Assembly (NCBI GenBank): GCA_030682795.1
Contig: JAUXNJ010000014.1
Span: 1 to 44,184, forward strand
Reading direction: 5' to 3'
Length of the DNA stretch: 44,184 nucleotides
From: Sphingobacteriaceae bacterium
Lineage (GTDB): Bacteria > Bacteroidota > Bacteroidia > UBA7662
In this document: positions 1 to 10,144 of the stretch, in pieces
Numbering within the stretch: the stretch's first letter is position 1
How the letters are laid out: each line of letters starts with the position of its first letter
The notes under the pieces: generated by a model
Databases searched by the model: none
What the model was told of the DNA's origin: nothing
The model's input: only the letters and a program-made list of their open reading frames with translations
Translations under genes and position numbers: made by a program

Positions 1-3000
1 GTAGTTGTAGGTGAACTTGCCGCCCAACCCATCGGCCCCGCCAGCGCTGTTGCTGATGATGTTGCCCACGGGATCATATGTGTACGTGATATTGTGCAAG
101 CTGCCGTTGGTTGCGGTGGTGGTGAGGGTTTGAAGCCGGCGGGTGGCCGTATTGTAAATATAAGAAGAAGAAACGCCATTGCCGTATTCAAAGTAGGTGC
201 GGCTGCCGAATTCGTCGTATTCGATGTTGCTGACGTACGTTTGAACATTCGATTTGGTGCCTTGCATGTGGATGAGCTGGCCGCCATTGTCATAATCGTA
301 TTCTACAACCTCTCCATCAGGGTAGTTTATGCTTCGAATTCGGTTCCAGCTATCATACTGCCAGCGGGTAGCAAATGAATAGGCTTCTCCATCGGCAGTG
401 GGCACAACTCCCGTGGATGTTTTCTTTACTAATTCGCCCATATCGCCGTACTGGTAGGCATGCACACCCGAGGCATCTTGCAACTTGCTGATGCGGCCGG
501 TTTCATTACCGCTTTGGCCGTATTCGTAATAAACGTTGTTTTCGGGGTTTTGGGGGTATTCGATACGTAGGAGCTGACCGTAGTAATATTTGTAGTCTAC
601 TTGTTGGCTCATAGCCGCCAAGTTAGCTGTTGCCATGTGGGTGAGGTTGTTGGCGTTGTCGTAGGTCCAGTTGGTAACACCTGCATCTGGATGGGTTCTG
701 GAGGTTCTTCGACCAGCCATGTCATAGGTATAGGCGGTTATGTTTCCTTCTGGGTCTTTGCTTTGTAGAAGTTCACCAAGCGGATTGTACACAAAATTGG
801 TGATTGCTGAAAGAGGTGCTTCCACTCTGATTTGCAACTCACGATGGTCTGTTAATACACTCACCGCAATGCTGTTGGCATCTGTAATGGTTTTTTTGAA
901 TCGCCTTACGCTGTTTTCATCCAGCCCAAATCCATAAATCGTGTTTGTTTCCGTATTGTCTGGCATTATTTCTTTAATTGGCCTATCCAATACATCATAC
1001 GTAATACGTGTTGGATTTACAGAGGTATTACCGAGAGGATTAAATGTGGTTTCCGAACCAAGAGACTCGGTACTTGGGTAATATCTTGCAATGGCCCTGC
1101 CGAAGTCATCGTAGACCTCTCGGCCTGAAACAATCATTTTGTCGTTACCATCCACGACGCTTTTCTTTTTGGTTTGAATTACTCTACCAGCTGCATCAGC
1201 AAAAATTACTGTAGAAATCGTATTTCCCGTATTAAAAGCATCATAATGCTCCGTTTTTGCCCATAAACTTACCATGGTTCCTTGAGGGTCCGAAGGAAAA
1301 CGATGATCAAACTCATCCCAGTGCTGAAATTGCAAAGTAAATGGCTGATTAGATTCAATTTCTTTGGGACCTTGAATTCGATAGAGCTTTCCTATAGAAT
1401 TGTATTGGTATTTCACTTGATTGCCTGCCATATCGGTGGTTTCAAGAGGCTTGCTTAAAAACAGATCGTACTTCGTTGTCGAAAAGTGACCATAAACATC
1501 CTCTACTTTCACTGGGTATGTATGTATAGTATCATCATAGGTATATACGTACTCTACTCTTCGATTCGAATCGTTAGGCGGTAATATTTGCTTTTGAATG
1601 TTTCCGTAAAGATCATATTCAAAGTCACTTACGGCAAACGTATTGCCCAAATTCGCGCGTATTTTTGTGAGCTTGCCTTGGCTATTATACGTTGCTAATC
1701 GATGACGCACTAAACTTGAGCCATTATAAACCATTATAGTATCAGGCAAGCCTACTAAATACGCCGAAGATTGATCTTGCTGGTATTTTATTACTGCCGT
1801 TAAATCGTCGCCTGTAGTTGCTATATCACCATAGTTCTTATAGAAAACAACGTTTCCATATTTGCCATGTAAATACTCCTTTTTTACGGTTATTGGTTGA
1901 GAACCGCCTTCATAAAATTTATTTTCTTCTTGAAAAACAGCCGGATAATACGGACCAAAGCAAAATGCTATACTATCTATCACTTGCGCCCCATCTGAAA
2001 TTTGATTCTTTTTATAAATCGTAATATTCTCGTTAAATGTGCGTCCAATGCTATCTCTAATGATCTTCGAAAATGCTAAGCCTTTAAACAAAAAGTCATC
2101 AACCTGATATTTTTCAACAATCGTTCTATAAACAGAAAGGTTCGCACGATGCTGTCGGGTTATAACCGAATCATACCCCATAAAAACTCTTTCATAACGG
2201 TCATAAACACCACCAGCGTACGTAAAGCTTGTTATAGTTTCATCTATGCCATCCCCAGGGAAACCATCAAACACTTTTACGGTATCCATCACCCACTTGG
2301 CTTGAGGCATGGCTTCTGAAGAAGGTATATTTCGGTAGGATATCTCTATTCTTTGACCGGTGCTAGACTCAACTCGTTCAAGCAAATTAAATTTGGCAAT
2401 ATCAGAATACCTAATATTTAGATTGCCATTAATTGGGTTTATGCTTATAAAGTCGACAAATCCATCATTGTTTATGTCTACAAATTGCGAACGCTCAAAT
2501 GACTTACCATAGTTCAACGAACCACTTAGTGACCCTCCTAGTTTAATAAAAGGAGGAATAAACAAGCCTAAGGTACCTCCAACATTGGCACTAACATTAA
2601 AATTTGCATTAGAGATGGTAAAACCAAAAACATTATCGCTACTTGTTTGAATAAAACCAGATCCAGTGTTCATTAGAATTTCACCTGAATTAATATTCAC
2701 AAAATCTACCAAACCATCGCCATTCACATCCAACGGCATTTTGTTTGTAAAGGATGTGCCCGCACCCATTCCTGCACCAATAGACCAGCTGTTTTGATTT
2801 TTTTCCAATTGAATTGACGGTCCTGCGTTAGCAGAAACGGAACTGCTTTTATTCAAATCTTCAAAATCCCACTGTACAAAATCCTCAAATGCATAGCCCA
2901 GACTTATGGCTACTTTTCCGTCATTATCTACTCGGTCTGGTAATCCATCACCATTCACATCCATATGCATGTATAAAGTGTTTACTGCACTGTAAGATGC

Positions 3001-6000
3001 GCCCCCTCCTTGCGATATTGGTGTTTTCGATCCTCCTTTATTCTTGTTCTCATTTACGAAAGTTCCAGCGAGGTTAAGTCCAATGATATTTGAGCGTTGT
3101 TCATTGAGTCCAAATCTATCACTTCCTGGAATTTGCATACTTATCACATGCGGCATTAATGATCCATTTGGCATACTAAATTGCGTATAAAGAGGCCCAA
3201 CAATATCTGGAAGTCTATCTCCATTCAAATCTAAATAGTCCACTAATGAATTATCCCTGGTTCGCGTTACCGCTCCACCACCCGAAGCCAATGTACTTCC
3301 AACAGATGCGGAAATTGTCCAAGAACTTTGTTCAGAAGTTTTGCGAGGTGCCATTGGCTTTTTTCCTGGTATCATCACAGGAACTGGGTTTTCTACATGA
3401 AAACCCAGTTCACCGTCATCTTTTCGCCAATTACTTAGCATTGTTGCAGTAATGGTTGTCAAATCCCCTATACCTTTAAATACTTCCGCTTCTTTGTCTA
3501 CAATCATGGTATAAAAAGGGGCTTCCGCGGTTTTGTCAACAAACTCATGGGTATTCAAAAACTGCGTTGGCGTTAAGGCTAAAGTTGCTGCAGTGTCGTT
3601 GGCAAAAGTCTGCTCGTCAACCACTTCAATGTTATTGGTATCGGAGAAATATTGAAAGGAAACTAGTACATTCTCATCAATTAAGGCTGTGGTGTCTTTG
3701 TTATAAACAAATTGCCCCCAACCTCTGTATAATGGGCCAAATTTCGCAAGTGTATCCTGCCAAACACCATAAAAACCTGCTGGATATGAAAAAACAGCCC
3801 CATTACTCACCTCAACACTAGAGGCATTTACACTATTCGTTAGTGAAAAATCCTTTGTATTAATGTCAAAATAGTATGCCAAGCCCGAGGTTGTACTAAA
3901 GGCCAAGCCGGTTTGAGGTGAGACAACTCCATTGGCAACTGTATATAATTTTTTGCCCACAATCCTATTGAGTTCCTTTACTGTTAAATAAAAACTCCCG
4001 TTGGCACCAGTAGAAAAACTTGCGGTTGGTACTATTTGGTGAGTGCTTGAATTGCTAGCAATAAACCTAACAGCAGGAAAGCGCTCTCTGTTTAGCGGCT
4101 CCATTTGAACCATTGGCCGTATCCTAACTCGATCAAATTCAGAGTTTATATCATAGTTAGAGTACGATGGTACACTTAAATAATCCACAAACAGATCAAA
4201 ATTAATTTTCTCGTAGGCAATTCTTGAGGACGTAGATGCAAAAAAGTAAAGCGAATCCTCCTCATTAACACTTACTGAAGGAATGTCTATGGTACTTAAA
4301 ATACCATTAGAAGCTTCATAAACACTCGAATAAATGGTGGTTCCTGCATGATTAACAATTTTGAAAAAAAGTGTATCCGATAAAGGAGGAGATGAAATTG
4401 TCCCATGAATCCTTACATTGCTCGTATGAGGCATGTCAAGTTGTTGCTTTTCATACAGCCAAAAATCCTCAGCCGATCGATACACAAATGCCTTTTTATT
4501 ATCTGCATTTACTCGATTCGTATCTGTTGGTTGTCCTTGGTATTCAGTATAAACTATTTCTGGTGACCAATAAACATCATCCCAATTTCTAGAATTCCTC
4601 GGCAATAACCTAAAGTATAGATGATCACCTGCATTAACAACAACATTGTTCATTTGTTCAGGTCTTCTGACATAATCATTAGCCAGTATCTCTGATTTTT
4701 GTAAAAGTGTACCGTTATGCTGTATGGTATACGTTACACCATCTGGTGATTTTGCTTGCTTCCGTGCTTCTGTTTCGTCTTCAATTAGTTGAATATCCGC
4801 ATTAATTTGAATTTTACCGGAAAATGGCGCTTTCCACAACCTAACTGGCTGATGCTCCATCATAACTCTTCTTAAATCTGGAAGTTCGTCATCGATAGGA
4901 GGTAAAGGGGTGATTGCAATACTATCATTTACTTCACCCTGATGCAGTATGTATTTACATGAACCGCCTATGTAAACCCGCTCGTCCTGCGCAACTCGAA
5001 AAACCCGGAAACCTAACGAGTCCCTATTGAACAATACTTCTCCATTATCAACGAAATCGATAAAACCATCTCCATTAACATCAGCGAAATATTGGGCAGT
5101 TGTTGTCTCCGTATTAGCATAGTTAAAACTCAAATTGGCAGAGCCATTTGTTGAAACGCCCGCCGCGGCTTGTACCCCAAAACCATTAGTTTTTGATGTG
5201 CTTCTACCCAATGTATTTAATCCAAATATAGGTTCAGGGGCGTCAAAAGTGGGGCTTCCATTTACATAGATCAGCTTTTGGTAAAAAATCTGCCCCGACA
5301 AAGACACCACTCTGTCTGGGTAACCATCCCCATTTATGTCTTGAAATGAAATAAACACCTGATTATTCCCTCTATTGTGAGAATAGGACCCTGAAATAGA
5401 TGCCTTATGTGTCTTTTTACTTGTCCTTGGCCCTAATCCAATATACAGACTGCCTTGTCCTCCATAATTAAATGATTGGTTCGAACCTAAAAAAGAAGAG
5501 CTATTGAAATAATCATCACCAACGAACGGCAGGCCAGCAAGGCCGTAACTTCCTAAGTTCAAAAGGCTTAAATTTCTCCTCATTTGTTTTAGTTCTTTGA
5601 TCAATGACTCTGCCGAAATATCAAAAATTGAACCGACTATTGAATCTTGTCGAAATGGAATTTGTTCTTGCTCCTTATATGGAATTTGATAAAAAAACCT
5701 GTGAATCTTAAAGCCTGAGGGCAGGTCGATGTGAGCTACAGCTCCTTCAGCACACAAGGATGACGCATTTGAACTGTTCATCACAGCATCAATAGTAGGC
5801 TTATCCTTTGCAAAGGACTCTAAAACAAAACATAGCATTCTCTTTTCAAAATGGCCTGATCTGTACTTCATGGAATAACTGCGTAACACTCGGTTATTAT
5901 ATAGAACATCCAATCGAACTAAATGCTTTGCAGTAACTTCCTTAAAACCATATCTCGCATTTATTTGAACCTCATTTGCATCATTGCCTGCGTAATTAAA

Positions 6001-8007
6001 TTTAACCTTGTACGCACCCTTAGTATTGCCGTATCCAGTGTATTCTATGCTATCAATATACAGTTGTCGCCCTTGGCTATTGTCATTTTGCCGTCCTGAA
6101 AATGTGTCTCGGTTGTAAAAGTAACGCACAAAATTGCCGTTCAAGTCACGCACTTCTGCTAAGGCCCAATAGGCAAGTTTACCATCTTTTTCCAATACAC
6201 AATTCGGATTAAAACTTACATCATTTGAATATTTGCCATAAAAGTAAGTCATACCTGTTTTGTCCTGAACCTCCCACCAATAGCTAGATGGTGAAGTACC
6301 ATGCCTTGTTATTTTTTGAAATGAGCCCTCTACCCTTTTAATGAACCTTCGTGTTGTTTGTTGACCTTGATTTCTGCGGGGAATTGTATCTGATCTGTGA
6401 AACAATGGTTTAACGCTATCGTTTTCATCAATCCATTGAAGCTCTTCTCCATTCATCATATAACTCTCTGTTTCTGCCCAAGAAAAGTATCTTGGAACGC
6501 CCCAGCGTGTATCAACATTGATCGCAGGTATATTTAAACTCCAACCTAAACCCAAAATACCTAAGCCACCCTCTGATGAATATTGCAAAGCCAATTGTGG
6601 CTGTAACCCTTGCCTTCCAGCCGGCACTTCAATAGGCAAACTAATATTAACAGTGCCGTTGTTGTTGGCACTTGGTGGTGATATAGTATTCACTCCCTCC
6701 AAAGGGTTAGCTGCTTTCAAATCTGAAAACATCGTTGGTGTATACGCCTGGCTTCTTGGTAACTCGGGCTGCTTTATAATGGCGTTTATAAAATCCGTAA
6801 AGTGATCGGTAATAGCGGAAGCAAACATCCTCTCGGCTTGTACCGTGTCCTTTTGCAAAACCGTCCATTTATTTGTGGCTTCATCAAAGAAATAGGTACG
6901 CACTTGCTTGGGAGAGTAACCAGTAGGTAATTTCGTTGAGTCGATGCCTAGGCTAATTTGAAGGTTGTTTAAGAATTTTGAGTCATGCGGCAATAAACGA
7001 TATCCTGCGGCATAGGCTGTTACATTGATCATTCCAGGCCCCATGGGTGCCATGTCCATCGCCCTTAAGGTCGTAACACTGATAGCTTTATCTGTATCTA
7101 CACTTCCTTTTAAGGCCGTGAGTTTAATGCCATCTAATTGCAAAGTCCAGTCTTCCTCTTTTTTAGCCACCACGGTTTTACTTACGGCATTATTTAAAAC
7201 ACTATAATGTAGGTCCGCTTTTTCAGCATGTCGCATCGCTTTCACCACTTTGGTCTGTTTTCCAATACCATTGATAGCCTCAATTTTGAAAAGCTGCTTT
7301 TTGCTCTTGGAGGCACCTACAAATTCAAATGCCCCAGCTTGGGTTGTCAAAACTTCCTCATCAATTTTAACTTCTTTGCAATCCTTACCCACAAAACCAC
7401 GTATGTAAACATTTTCCCCAACTAAAAAGGGGCCATATACGGTTAAATCCTCTTCTCCCCTTTTGTCAGATGCAACAATGGTAATGTCTCTTACGGTGTA
7501 TCTATAATTAGCACCATCAGGAATACTAAATCGAACAATGTTTTTGCCTTGCTTCAGTTGCCCTGCATGAAGTGCTTCTTCTATGGATTGCCATTCATTT
7601 TTAACCACAACGAAATGGCCACCATAAGCCAATTCATCATTGACCGACCTAACAACGCCGGTGGCTGTAACACCAAAAAGCTCATACTTCAATCGATAGT
7701 TTATCTGCTCGTTAACCGCGTCCTCAATAAAAACTTCAAATACATTATCAAAGGGGTTATCAGCAGCCTGTTTTTCCGATAGACCTATTTTCCCAGCAAT
7801 GTTTTGACGTGATTTATAAACAATGACTAGTGATTTCTCGGAGTCCGGCTGCAACAAGGTGTCTTCAGCAAGGATTGCTTTTTCAACAGCCGAAAAACCA
7901 CTTATTTCGAAAGAGAGTTCTTGACCACTTCTGTTTGTATTGATAAAGTTATTTAGGCTACCCCACAATAGAATGAGCCATATAAAGAGTAGAGGATATC
8001 TTTTCAT
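1..8007 (-). CDS. SpvB/TcdB-like RHS-repeat toxin-family protein (3' end outside window)
   Basis: A single open frame of 2669 codons from ATG at 8007 to the left edge without a stop, so the C-terminus is missing. Residues 1-23 look like a signal peptide (MKRYPLLFIWLILLWG). A long beta-rich N-terminal part follows. Around residues 445-510 there is a SpvB-type signature (VNISLPIEVPAGRQGLQPQL, then a GLGWSLNIP segment). Calcium-binding FG-GAP/VCBS-like motifs lie near residues 890 (DINGDGYPD), 976 (DVNGDGFID), 1593, 1683, 1760 and 1844. RHS/YD repeats begin by about residue 2420 (YTYDMAGRR, YDYDNGGQL, YTYDPVGNI). This order matches the TcB/SpvB family, whose RHS part forms a shell that encapsulates a variable C-terminal toxin; the RHS core and any toxin tip lie beyond the window. 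It starts 19 nt after the stop of the T9SS protein, so the two are probably co-transcribed. The product is probably exported; being a toxin is inference. Confidence 0.9.
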   Translation of the reverse strand, partial: MKRYPLLFIWLILLWGSLNNFINTNRSGQELSFEISGFSAVEKAILAEDTLLQPDSEKSLVIVYKSRQNIAGKIGLSEKQAADNPFDNVFEVFIEDAVNEQINYRLKYELFGVTATGVVRSVNDELAYGGHFVVVKNEWQSIEEALHAGQLKQGKNIVRFSIPDGANYRYTVRDITIVASDKRGEEDLTVYGPFLVGENVYIRGFVGKDCKEVKIDEEVLTTQAGAFEFVGASKSKKQLFKIEAINGIGKQTKVVKAMRHAEKADLHYSVLNNAVSKTVVAKKEEDWTLQLDGIKLTALKGSVDTDKAISVTTLRAMDMAPMGPGMINVTAYAAGYRLLPHDSKFLNNLQISLGIDSTKLPTGYSPKQVRTYFFDEATNKWTVLQKDTVQAERMFASAITDHFTDFINAIIKQPELPRSQAYTPTMFSDLKAANPLEGVNTISPPSANNNGTVNISLPIEVPAGRQGLQPQLALQYSSEGGLGILGLGWSLNIPAINVDTRWGVPRYFSWAETESYMMNGEELQWIDENDSVKPLFHRSDTIPRRNQGQQTTRRFIKRVEGSFQKITRHGTSPSSYWWEVQDKTGMTYFYGKYSNDVSFNPNCVLEKDGKLAYWALAEVRDLNGNFVRYFYNRDTFSGRQNDNSQGRQLYIDSIEYTGYGNTKGAYKVKFNYAGNDANEVQINARYGFKEVTAKHLVRLDVLYNNRVLRSYSMKYRSGHFEKRMLCFVLESFAKDKPTIDAVMNSSNASSLCAEGAVAHIDLPSGFKIHRFFYQIPYKEQEQIPFRQDSIVGSIFDISAESLIKELKQMRRNLSLLNLGSYGLAGLPFVGDDYFNSSSFLGSNQSFNYGGQGSLYIGLGPRTSKKTHKASISGSYSHNRGNNQVFISFQDINGDGYPDRVVSLSGQIFYQKLIYVNGSPTFDAPEPIFGLNTLGRSTSKTNGFGVQAAAGVSTNGSANLSFNYANTETTTAQYFADVNGDGFIDFVDNGEVLFNRDSLGFRVFRVAQDERVYIGGSCKYILHQGEVNDSIAITPLPPIDDELPDLRRVMMEHQPVRLWKAPFSGKIQINADIQLIEDETEARKQAKSPDGVTYTIQHNGTLLQKSEILANDYVRRPEQMNNVVVNAGDHLYFRLLPRNSRNWDDVYWSPEIVYTEYQGQPTDTNRVNADNKKAFVYRSAEDFWLYEKQQLDMPHTSNVRIHGTISSPPLSDTLFFKIVNHAGTTIYSSVYEASNGILSTIDIPSVSVNEEDSLYFFASTSSRIAYEKINFDLFVDYLSVPSYSNYDINSEFDRVRIRPMVQMEPLNRERFPAVRFIASNSSTHQIVPTASFSTGANGSFYLTVKELNRIVGKKLYTVANGVVSPQTGLAFSTTSGLAYYFDINTKDFSLTNSVNASSVEVSNGAVFSYPAGFYGVWQDTLAKFGPLYRGWGQFVYNKDTTALIDENVLVSFQYFSDTNNIEVVDEQTFANDTAATLALTPTQFLNTHEFVDKTAEAPFYTMIVDKEAEVFKGIGDLTTITATMLSNWRKDDGELGFHVENPVPVMIPGKKPMAPRKTSEQSSWTISASVGSTLASGGGAVTRTRDNSLVDYLDLNGDRLPDIVGPLYTQFSMPNGSLMPHVISMQIPGSDRFGLNEQRSNIIGLNLAGTFVNENKNKGGSKTPISQGGGASYSAVNTLYMHMDVNGDGLPDRVDNDGKVAISLGYAFEDFVQWDFEDLNKSSSVSANAGPSIQLEKNQNSWSIGAGMGAGTSFTNKMPLDVNGDGLVDFVNINSGEILMNTGSGFIQTSSDNVFGFTISNANFNVSANVGGTLGLFIPPFIKLGGSLSGSLNYGKSFERSQFVDINNDGFVDFISINPINGNLNIRYSDIAKFNLLERVESSTGQRIEISYRNIPSSEAMPQAKWVMDTVKVFDGFPGDGIDETITSFTYAGGVYDRYERVFMGYDSVITRQHRANLSVYRTIVEKYQVDDFLFKGLAFSKIIRDSIGRTFNENITIYKKNQISDGAQVIDSIAFCFGPYYPAVFQEENKFYEGGSQPITVKKEYLHGKYGNVVFYKNYGDIATTGDDLTAVIKYQQDQSSAYLVGLPDTIMVYNGSSLVRHRLATYNSQGKLTKIRANLGNTFAVSDFEYDLYGNIQKQILPPNDSNRRVEYVYTYDDTIHTYPVKVEDVYGHFSTTKYDLFLSKPLETTDMAGNQVKYQYNSIGKLYRIQGPKEIESNQPFTLQFQHWDEFDHRFPSDPQGTMVSLWAKTEHYDAFNTGNTISTVIFADAAGRVIQTKKKSVVDGNDKMIVSGREVYDDFGRAIARYYPSTESLGSETTFNPLGNTSVNPTRITYDVLDRPIKEIMPDNTETNTIYGFGLDENSVRRFKKTITDANSIAVSVLTDHRELQIRVEAPLSAITNFVYNPLGELLQSKDPEGNITAYTYDMAGRRTSRTHPDAGVTNWTYDNANNLTHMATANLAAMSQQVDYKYYYGQLLRIEYPQNPENNVYYEYGQSGNETGRISKLQDASGVHAYQYGDMGELVKKTSTGVVPTADGEAYSFATRWQYDSWNRIRSINYPDGEVVEYDYDNGGQLIHMQGTKSNVQTYVSNIEYDEFGSRTYFEYGNGVSSSYIYNTATRRLQTLTTTATNGSLHNITYTYDPVGNIISNSAGGADGLGGKFTYNY

Positions 8008-8026
8008 AACCAAGGTTTTCTAAAAA

Positions 8027-9517
8027 TCAATAGATGATAAGTTTTGTAAATTTCACACCCGCAATGGAGCTTGCCTTTATAAAATAAGTGCCCGGGCTTA
8101 GTTGTGGCCCTTGTAAATTGTAGAAATTTTGTCCAGCCTGTTTCGATAAAAAGTAAACGCGACCGGTAACGTCTGTGATTGAAATTTCAGTTTGCTCAAT
8201 GCTCGAAGTCATCACGCTAATATGAAAATCGTCATTTGTAGGGTTTGGATATCCAAAGAGGTGGAGCTGACCCGCAGACAAACTATCACCACTACTAAAA
8301 GCATCATTGCCTTGATTGTTAAAGCTGTTTAAGCCCTGTTGTTGACTACTCGTTTGCGCATATTGCGGAAAAGTGGCCAAACGAACAATATCGCTACCAG
8401 AACCATCAACATCCCATGTTAAGCCATTAAAATAAATCTTACCTTCTGCATTTATGCTATCCGGGAATAAGATGCTATAAACTGGGTTCTCGTCCCTTTG
8501 AATGATTAAAAACAAGCTATCTGCCCCTAAAAGCCCCTCGTCTTGAATAATAAACTGTGTGTTTATATAGCGCATCGAATCATTGTGTACACTAACCAAC
8601 CAACGTTTTGCTGAAATGGCATATATCATGTTCGCGTCGAGCGTATCGACTGAAAAACTAGCCATTGACCCAGCTGTGGCTCCTATCAACAGATAACTGT
8701 TTTCTGGTAATACAGTCAGATTCGCATCATTGGCATATGCAGCGTTCGTTGCTGCAATAACTACTTCCTTGTTTTGAGATTGTTTTTGATTCAGATGCAA
8801 TGATGAATCCCGAGCAAGACCTAAAATATCATGGTGATATTGCCCTCTTGCATTGCGATCCCATAAAACACTATCGTTAAATGCCAAATAGCGATCCCCT
8901 TCAAGTGTCACTCCATATTTGATTGCCAAATAGGTTTCGTATTTTTCTCTCGTTGGCTTATTGAGCTTACCTTCAAAAACCAAAATCTCAGCAATACTCC
9001 CGGTAAAATAATCGCCAGCAAGTTCTGCAATTGACAATTCTGTAATAAACCCGTGAACTGAACTGCCTCTTATTTGACTCTCAAGTACATTTATATGCGC
9101 TTTGGCTTTCACTGAATCTGCAAAACCTAGATTGCGACCATATCTTGAAATCCATTTGGGTGCAAAAATGGCTACATCCGAAGTGTCATGCTTTAAGCTG
9201 TATACTGGATGATCTTGCAAAATGGAATCCGGCAAGTAAGCAACCATGATGGTTAGCTTTGGGCTAGCTACATAAAGATTACTAACTGATATGCTTTTTC
9301 CATTTCCACTAAAGGTGTAAGCTGAATTAAAGTTTACAACTGAAGAGTCGTAAACAGAATTCGAATCAATAAAAAGGGTGGATGAATTTCCTGTTCCTTT
9401 ATCAACAAATCCTTGGTGTTGATCCCAGGTTAACCAAAAAACAGGCTTTACAATGTCTTGTGCGCTGGAAAAGGCCATGCAAGACATAAAAAACAAGGCG
9501 AAGAAAAGTGTTTTCAT
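8027..9517 (-). CDS. T9SS type A sorting domain-containing surface protein
   Basis: 496 aa. Residues 1-19 form a signal peptide (MKTLFFALFFMSCMAFSSAQ). Residues about 25-195 resemble a LamG/concanavalin-like fold ending in a FTGSIAEILVFEGKL segment. The next part carries the YLAIKYGVTL...WD...ILGLARD...LNQKQS pattern of a domain common in Bacteroidota surface proteins (DUF8202-like, from memory). The last ~75 residues (from FGYPNPTNDDFHISV to the KLIIY end) are a classic T9SS type A C-terminal sorting domain, directing export through the outer membrane and probably anchoring to the surface. It is the first gene of an apparent two-gene operon with the giant RHS protein. No catalytic motif was recognised; adhesion or ligand binding is only a guess. 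Confidence 0.88.
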   Translation of the reverse strand: MKTLFFALFFMSCMAFSSAQDIVKPVFWLTWDQHQGFVDKGTGNSSTLFIDSNSVYDSSVVNFNSAYTFSGNGKSISVSNLYVASPKLTIMVAYLPDSILQDHPVYSLKHDTSDVAIFAPKWISRYGRNLGFADSVKAKAHINVLESQIRGSSVHGFITELSIAELAGDYFTGSIAEILVFEGKLNKPTREKYETYLAIKYGVTLEGDRYLAFNDSVLWDRNARGQYHHDILGLARDSSLHLNQKQSQNKEVVIAATNAAYANDANLTVLPENSYLLIGATAGSMASFSVDTLDANMIYAISAKRWLVSVHNDSMRYINTQFIIQDEGLLGADSLFLIIQRDENPVYSILFPDSINAEGKIYFNGLTWDVDGSGSDIVRLATFPQYAQTSSQQQGLNSFNNQGNDAFSSGDSLSAGQLHLFGYPNPTNDDFHISVMTSSIEQTEISITDVTGRVYFLSKQAGQNFYNLQGPQLSPGTYFIKASSIAGVKFTKLIIY

Positions 9518-9608
9518 ACAACGGCGTTAAATGGATGAAGCACACGAATACCTTCCGTTGTAGAAAATGAAACCAAAAACTGCATCGCAGTGTAACCAAT
9601 GTGCAATG

Positions 9609-9642
9609 CAAGTATAGACAAAAGTTTGGAATACAAAACAAT
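9609..9642 (-). promoter_or_regulatory. Possible promoter of the T9SS protein/RHS operon
   Basis: On the minus strand TATACTTG (9616-9609) resembles the Bacteroidota -7 element TAnnTTTG with one mismatch. A TTG lies 22-23 nt upstream (about 9641), with an alternative TTTTG at 17 nt. It would leave a leader of about 85-90 nt before the ATG at 9517. Weak match. Confidence 0.35.
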
Positions 9643-9814
9643 TGCCATAAAAAATTTAACAAAAGGGTAACGTTGACGCCCCTGGTGTTATCTCTCAAAA
9701 CCAATGCGCTCAAACCACCTGTTTATCCGAGTGTGTGAATTAAACTATGTCAAGATCAAACTGATATCCTCTTCAAATAGGCTTATAGAAGCCCCATAAA
9801 GGTTTTCCTAGCCA

Positions 9815-10144
9815 TCACACTAGTTCTACCTTCTGATTAAGCAACTCTACGTTGAAATTTATCTTTGCGTTAAGCGCTTTGAATACTTTTATGATCGTTT
9901 CAAATCTTGCATCTGTTAAACTGCTCTCAAGTTTTGAAATTTGTGCTTTTTGAACACCTACAAGTTTTCCAAGTTCTTCCTGTGTCAAGTTACGCTCTAA
10001 ACGGGCTTGTCTTATTGCCTCTCCAAGTAAGTCAAGTCGTAACTCGCTCTCAAAAGCCTCTCGTTGAGGGGTCCCAAGTTTACCGATGTGTTTGTCGGTA
10101 ATCTCATCAAGACTGTAGGTTTTTAATCCTTGCTTTTTGCTCAT
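9815..10144 (-). CDS. XRE-family HTH regulator, HigA-like antitoxin (orphan)
   Basis: 109 aa. A helix-turn-helix of the Cro/C1 type spans about residues 42-95 (LGEAIRQARLERNLTQEELG, then VQKAQISKLES). The family includes type II antitoxins of HigBA/RelE-linked modules, which bind their own operator and neutralise a mRNA-cleaving toxin. In such modules the toxin normally sits directly upstream or downstream. Neither the palindrome-rich stretch upstream (10145-10790) nor the 100 nt downstream encodes a RelE/HigB-like frame, so this is an orphan or a stand-alone regulator. It lies isolated between the RHS operon and tRNA-Leu, in accessory-looking DNA. Confidence 0.8.
   Translation of the reverse strand: MSKKQGLKTYSLDEITDKHIGKLGTPQREAFESELRLDLLGEAIRQARLERNLTQEELGKLVGVQKAQISKLESSLTDARFETIIKVFKALNAKINFNVELLNQKVELV

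Noticed and set aside
94..7782. Plus-strand open frames scattered across the first 8 kb
   Set aside because: All lie opposite the continuous minus-strand SpvB/RHS frame, are short, and show no recognisable protein features.
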